From positions 53,513-117,512 of the forward strand of contig NZ_LZJR01000158.1 of assembly GCF_001667925.1 (NCBI RefSeq): DNA of 64,000 bases. The letters are read 5' to 3'. This DNA comes from Mycobacterium sp. E2479. GTDB taxonomy: Bacteria; Actinomycetota; Actinomycetes; Mycobacteriales; Mycobacteriaceae. The position numbers were made by a program, and so were the translations under genes. Below are positions 60,360 through 64,000 of this stretch, piece by piece; the first letter of the stretch is position 1, and each line of letters starts with the position of its first letter. Under the pieces are notes generated by a model that saw only the letters and a list, made by a program, of their open reading frames with translations, was not told the DNA's origin and ran no database searches.

Positions 60360-60392
60360 TGTGCTAATATCGCACACTAATGTGCGTTATAT
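60360..60392. promoter_or_regulatory. Candidate IclR binding region with direct and inverted repeats
   Basis: TGTGCTAATAT (60360-60370) and TGTGCGTTATAT (60381-60392) are direct repeats 21 bp apart, i.e. two helical turns. GTGC-N7-GCAC (60361-60375) and GCACA-CTAA-TGTGC (60372-60385) are overlapping palindromes. The stretch is the most AT-rich part of the divergent gap between the hydrolase operon and the IclR gene, and GTTATATATA may hold the -10. Confidence 0.6.
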
Positions 60393-60429
60393 ATAGAGCT
60401 TCGCTCTCAGGGGAAGGTCTGTCAAGGCT

Positions 60430-61107
60430 GTGACCGGGTCCAGTGCCGGTTCGCAGACCCTGGCCAGGGGTCTGACCGCGCTGCAGATGGTGGCGGACTC
60501 CCCCGGCGGGCTGACGGTGCAACAGCTCGCCGATCAGGTGGGCGTGCATCGCACCATCGCCTATCGATTGCTGACCACGCTGGCCGATTTCCGCCTGGTG
60601 GCCAAGGGAGAGGACGGCCGCTACCGACCTGCCGCGGGCCTGGCCGTGCTCGGTGCCGCCTTCGACCGCAACGTGCGCCAAGTGAGCCTGCCGACGCTGC
60701 GCGCCCTGGCCGACGAACTCGGCACGACGGTCTCCCTGCTCATCGCCGAAGGCGACCAGCAGGTGGCGATCGCGGTGATCGTGCCCAGCCATGTCGCGTA
60801 CCAGCTGTCTTTCCATGAGGGCAGCCGATATCCGCTCGATCGCGGCGCCGCTGGGATCGCCTTGCTCGCATGCATGCCCCCGCGCCCCGGCGAACGCGAG
60901 CTGGTGTCCGTGGCGCGCGAACGCGGCTGGGTGACGACCTACGGCGAGATCGAACCGAACACCTACGGTCTGGCCGTGGGGGTGCGCCGACCGGCGCCGT
61001 CCCCACCCACGTGCATCAACCTCATCTCACACCGAGAAGACGTGGTGATGCGCGGCAAAGACGCGGTCGTCAAGGCCGCCGAGCAGTTGGCCGAGCTCCT
61101 GAGCTAG
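60430..61107 (+). CDS. IclR family transcriptional regulator
   Basis: 225 residues from GTG. The winged helix is at residues 8-65: SQTLARGLTALQMVADSPGGLTVQQLADQVGVHRTIAYRLLTTL. The effector domain follows with SRYPLDRGAAGIALLA near 138. The effector domain is a little shorter than usual. IclR proteins commonly control aromatic acid catabolism (e.g. MhpR). Divergent placement from the meta-cleavage operon and repeats at 60360-60392 make it the probable regulator. The gene is followed 25 bp later by a KstD-like flavoprotein. Confidence 0.92.
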   Translation: MTGSSAGSQTLARGLTALQMVADSPGGLTVQQLADQVGVHRTIAYRLLTTLADFRLVAKGEDGRYRPAAGLAVLGAAFDRNVRQVSLPTLRALADELGTTVSLLIAEGDQQVAIAVIVPSHVAYQLSFHEGSRYPLDRGAAGIALLACMPPRPGERELVSVARERGWVTTYGEIEPNTYGLAVGVRRPAPSPPTCINLISHREDVVMRGKDAVVKAAEQLAELLS

Positions 61108-61132
61108 CACTGAGCTGAAGGGATGGCAGTCC

Positions 61133-62749
61133 ATGTCTTGGGACCACGAAGTCGACGTCGTCGTGCTCGGCAGCGGCGGCGCCGGGCTCACCGCCGCGCT
61201 GACCGCGGCCGTCGCGGGCGCCTCGGTGGAGGTCTACGAAAAGGCTGCGACCGTCGGCGGGACCACCGCCGTGTCCGGCGGCATCGTGTGGATCCCCGCT
61301 CATAACCGTTGCCCCGACGGCGAATTGACGGCAGCCGACGCGATGCGTTATTTGCGCGCCCAGTCACTGGGGTCGATGGACGACGAGTTGGTCGAAACGT
61401 TCGTGCGCACCGGACCCGGGATGCTTGATTTCATCGAGGCGCACAGCGGTCTTCGGTTCGAGATTGCGACCGGGTTCCCGGACTACCGCCCCGAGTTGCC
61501 GGGCGGGCGGCCGACGGGCGGTCGGTCACTGAGCGCGGCTCCCTTCGACCTGGCCCAACTCGGCGAATGGGCAACGCAGATCACGTCTTTCCCGGCCGAC
61601 TGGTCCAACGTCGGTTTCGATGCCGAGACCAGGGCGCGCCTGCACGCTGCGATCGACGACCGAACCAGCCATCTGTGCGTCGCCGGCACCGCGCTGGTCG
61701 CGGGGCTCCTCAAGGGCCTGCTGGACGCCGGGGTCACCCCACACACCAAGGCGCGGGCCGAAGGACTCGTCGCCGACGACGGAGAAGTCACCGGGGTACG
61801 CGTGGCCCTGCCGGATCGGACGATCAGTGTGCGCGCCCGGCACGGGGTCATCCTGGGGACCGGCGGCTTCGAGTGGGATCCGGCTCTGACGCAAGCCTTT
61901 CTGCGCGGCCCCATGCACGGCGCGGTCTCGCCGCCCAACAACACCGGCGACGGTCTGCGCATGTCGATGGAACAGGGGGCCGACCTGGCCAACATGGGCG
62001 AAGCGTGGTGGGTGCCGATCGTGCAGATCCCGGGCGACACCATCGGGGGCAAGCCGCGCAGCCGCAGCGTGCGGCTGGAAAGGACGAGGCCTCGCAGCAT
62101 CATCGTCAACTCGGCCGGCCGGCGCTTCGTCAACGAGGCCTGCGATTACAACTCGATGGCCGGCGCCTTCCATTACCTGGATCCCCGCGGCGGCTACGTC
62201 AACGATCGCGGGTGGATGGTGTTCGATTCGATTCACCTGCAGCGCTATGGATTTCTGGGTACCGAACCGGGCCAACCGGTCCCGGGCTGGTTCTGCGAAT
62301 CGGCAGACCTTGCCGAGTTGGCCGCCAAGACCGGCATCGACGCCGACGGCCTGACCCGCACCGTCGAACGCTGGAACCGTCATGTTGCTGGCGGTGCGGA
62401 TCCCGACTTCGGCCGCGGCTCCAGCGCCTACGACGGATATTGGGGCGATGACAGCGCGACCACGCCGGCCGGTAAGACGCTGGGCCCCATCGATACCGCC
62501 CCGTTCTACGCCGTACCGGTGAGCATCGGTGCGATGGGCACCAAGGGCGGACCGCGCACCGATCACGATGCCCGCGTTCTGCATATCCGCGGCGAGCCGA
62601 TACCGGGCCTGTTCGCTGCTGGCAATGCGATGGGCGGCGTCACCGGACGCGCCTACGGCGGTGCAGGCGGAACCCTGGGCCCGGCAATGGTTTTCGGTTA
62701 TCGTGCGGGTCATGCGGCCGCCACCGGGAAGTCGGTCGACCTGCAGTAG
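61133..62749 (+). CDS. FAD-binding dehydrogenase, KstD/fumarate reductase-like
   Basis: 538 residues; GAAGGGA lies 10 bp before the ATG. VDVVVLGSGGAGLTAALTAAVAG near residue 7, VGGTTAVSGGIVWIPA near 40, and C-terminal GNAMGGVTGRAYGGAGGTLGPAMVFGYRAGHAA pattern near 500-530. The layout matches the flavoprotein at 55115-56854, but the two are clearly diverged. It would desaturate a cyclic ketone or acyl compound. Co-orientation with the IclR gene suggests co-regulation with the meta-cleavage operon. Confidence 0.9.
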   Translation: MSWDHEVDVVVLGSGGAGLTAALTAAVAGASVEVYEKAATVGGTTAVSGGIVWIPAHNRCPDGELTAADAMRYLRAQSLGSMDDELVETFVRTGPGMLDFIEAHSGLRFEIATGFPDYRPELPGGRPTGGRSLSAAPFDLAQLGEWATQITSFPADWSNVGFDAETRARLHAAIDDRTSHLCVAGTALVAGLLKGLLDAGVTPHTKARAEGLVADDGEVTGVRVALPDRTISVRARHGVILGTGGFEWDPALTQAFLRGPMHGAVSPPNNTGDGLRMSMEQGADLANMGEAWWVPIVQIPGDTIGGKPRSRSVRLERTRPRSIIVNSAGRRFVNEACDYNSMAGAFHYLDPRGGYVNDRGWMVFDSIHLQRYGFLGTEPGQPVPGWFCESADLAELAAKTGIDADGLTRTVERWNRHVAGGADPDFGRGSSAYDGYWGDDSATTPAGKTLGPIDTAPFYAVPVSIGAMGTKGGPRTDHDARVLHIRGEPIPGLFAAGNAMGGVTGRAYGGAGGTLGPAMVFGYRAGHAAATGKSVDLQ

Positions 62750-63140
62750 CTTAGGCTGGAACCGGCGCCGCTCGGATCAACAATGCGCTGTACGTACCGA
62801 TTGACCGACTGCTTGAGCTGTTGGGGGGACACGCGGAACTGCTTGAACGACAACAGTTGAATTTTGGCTATCGCCTACTGGTCAGCGATTCTGGTTAAAC
62901 ACACAGCTTCCAATCGATCCCCGTAAATCCCGCCATCTTTCGACCCGCCGTGACGGGATCTCGCGGGGCTGCGCGACCATCAGGCGAGTTTGCTTCGCGA
63001 TAGCGCCGGTGATAGCGCAAATCGGAATCGCCTCATGCCGGCACCACGGTGTCGCATAACTCACATCCGGGCACCTCGGGCGCGACCGTGGCACGTCCGG
63101 GCGGTCCGGTTTTGTCGGTGGTGGCTGCGATGATGTGGTC
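62750..63140. other. Intergenic region with one gene remnant
   Basis: This 391-bp stretch between the flavoprotein and the DUF222 gene contains a start-less coding-like stretch (62776-62898) and an inverted pair CTGTTG (62818-62823)/CAACAG (62851-62856). The rest shows short AT-rich and GC-rich patches with no convincing gene, tRNA or terminator. It looks like a junction left by past rearrangement. Confidence 0.5.
62776..62898 (+). pseudogene. Short start-less gene remnant (C-terminal fragment)
   Basis: One frame reads INNALYVPIDRLLELLG, then GHAELLERQQLNFGYRLLVSDSG and stops at TAA (62896-62898). An in-frame TAG lies at 62752-62754, and there is no ATG, GTG or TTG start in a usable place. 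The amphipathic helical pattern with repeated LL/E looks like real protein sequence rather than a random frame. I do not recognise the family. It may be the 3' end of a gene whose front was lost. Confidence 0.35.
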
Positions 63141-64000
63141 ATGTCGTTGACCGCATCCGCTGGCGCCGTGGGGGTGACCGCGAGCGAGCGTCTTGAGGTG
63201 TTGTTCGGGGAGTTGGCGGAGTTGTGCGGTCAGCGCAACGCGATTGATGGGCGCATCGTGGAGATCGTGGCCGAGATTGATCGCGACGAGCTCGGTGGTG
63301 TTACCGGTGCGCGGTCGGTGCCGGCGTTGGTGGCCCCGAAGACGGGTTGCTCGCCGGCCAATGCCCACACGATCAGCACGATCGCGCGCCGGGTGCAGGA
63401 GTTTCCCCGCTGCGCCCAAGGTATGCGGGAGGGTCGGCTGTCGCTGGATCAGGTCGGGGTGATCGCGGCGCGTGCCGGTCAGGGTTCTGATGCGCACTAC
63501 GCGCAGCTGGCCAGCGTCGCGACGGTTACCCAGCTGCGCAGCGCGGTCAGGCTGGAACCGCGACCCGACCCCGAACCGCGGCCCGAGGGGCTTGAACCGC
63601 AGGCCTCGATCACCAAGTCCTCCGACGACGAGGGCAGCTGTTGGCGGATCAGACTTCCGCAACCCGATGCGGCGAAGTTCGAGGCGGCGTTGGCCTCTCA
63701 TCGTGATGCGCTGATCGCTGAGTTCACGCGCGAGCACGGCGACGGCGACCGCGCTTGGGGTCAGCGGCCGCCGTTGCCGGGCACCGTCGAGGCGTTCACG
63801 CGCTTGGTGGAGGCCGGGTGGGACGCCGAGGCCACCCGCCGCCCGCACGGGCAGCACACCACGGTGGTGGTGCACCTCGACGTGCAGCAGCGCGCCGCGG
63901 CCCTGCATCTGGGTGCGCTGCTGTCCGACGCCGAACGCCGCTACCTGAGCTGTGATGCCACCTGTGAAGTGTGGTTCGAACGCCACGGCGAGGTCATCGG
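63141..64000 (+). CDS. DUF222 / 13E12 repeat family protein (3' end outside window)
   Basis: Frame open to the right edge; 286 codons visible from the ATG at 63141 (MSLTASAGAVGVTASERLEV). N-terminal helices with LFGELAELCGQRNAIDGRIVEIVAEIDRDEL, then TISTIARRVQEFPRCAQGMREGRLSLDQVGVIAARA, match the DUF222 domain of mycobacterial 13E12 proteins. These usually end in an HNH endonuclease motif, which would lie beyond the window. The last visible residues, LSDAERRYLSCDATCEVWFERHGEVI, are the stretch that normally precedes HNH. Copies are multigene, often next to mobile or rearranged DNA. Function is not established. Confidence 0.88.
   Translation, partial: MSLTASAGAVGVTASERLEVLFGELAELCGQRNAIDGRIVEIVAEIDRDELGGVTGARSVPALVAPKTGCSPANAHTISTIARRVQEFPRCAQGMREGRLSLDQVGVIAARAGQGSDAHYAQLASVATVTQLRSAVRLEPRPDPEPRPEGLEPQASITKSSDDEGSCWRIRLPQPDAAKFEAALASHRDALIAEFTREHGDGDRAWGQRPPLPGTVEAFTRLVEAGWDAEATRRPHGQHTTVVVHLDVQQRAAALHLGALLSDAERRYLSCDATCEVWFERHGEVI

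Noticed and set aside
63033..63986. Leftward 317-codon open frame at the right edge
   Set aside because: The rightward frame in the same DNA matches the DUF222/13E12 family from residue 1; the leftward one has no recognisable pattern.

Overview
The window looks like the chromosome of a mycobacterium, probably a slow grower. The evidence is high GC, frequent GTG/TTG starts, start/stop overlaps of the ATGA type, several cytochrome P450s paired with tiny 3Fe-4S ferredoxins, FadE-type acyl-CoA dehydrogenases, a mycofactocin-type short-chain dehydrogenase (SDR), an MmcO-like Tat lipoprotein multicopper oxidase and a 13E12/DUF222 family gene. The species cannot be fixed from the sequence alone.

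Layout. (1) 3-13931: one giant gene, open at the left edge, joining a class III adenylate cyclase domain, a STAND/AAA ATPase, a helical (TPR-like) stretch and 27 tandem NTF2/SnoaL-like domains. These form 13 complete two-domain units of 795-816 bp plus one leading half unit. (2) 14014-19014 (+): DUF35-thiolase fusion, hydrolase, 3-hydroxyisobutyrate dehydrogenase-like protein, P450 and ferredoxin. It converges on a mirror-image P450-ferredoxin-DUF1330 set (19018-20793, -). (3) 20954-26061 (-): TetR, thiolase, acyl-CoA dehydrogenase and amidohydrolase. (4) 26445-32214 (+): AhpD-like protein, Rieske oxygenase and a small overlapping partner, amidohydrolase, SnoaL-like protein and two acyl-CoA dehydrogenases. 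(5) 32390-38493: a small membrane protein, another acyl-CoA dehydrogenase, TetR, the mycofactocin SDR, MarR and two further SDRs. (6) 38500-47450 (-): a tight operon of TetR, ferredoxin, P450, amidohydrolase, two M24-fold proteins, a broken crotonase and a fused double CaiB CoA-transferase, continuing into the SDR at 37684-38493. (7) 47582-51141: SDR, NmrA-like protein and multicopper oxidase. (8) 51146-60303 (-): an eight-gene meta-cleavage operon containing MhpA- and MhpB-like enzymes. It diverges from an IclR regulator and a second KstD-like flavoprotein (60430-62749, +). (9) 62750-64000: a gap with a gene remnant, then a DUF222 gene leaving the right edge.

How it fits together. Most of the window is oxidative catabolism of hydrophobic or aromatic compounds. 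Oxygenases (three P450s, Rieske, MhpA-like, LLM) open the substrate. SDRs, flavoprotein dehydrogenases and an extradiol dioxygenase process it. CoA-transferases, acyl-CoA dehydrogenases and thiolases carry it to beta-oxidation. Substrates are not known.

Two putative regulons can be read directly. GAGAAT-N3-ATTCTC occurs three times around the TetR at 34033 and in front of the Rieske operon and the mycofactocin SDR. TTAAGTCAA-N4-TTGATTTAA occurs twice, each exactly 27 nt from a start codon, at the TetR of the CaiB/P450 operon and at the neighbouring SDR. The most unusual object is the cyclase-ATPase-NTF2 array protein at the left edge.
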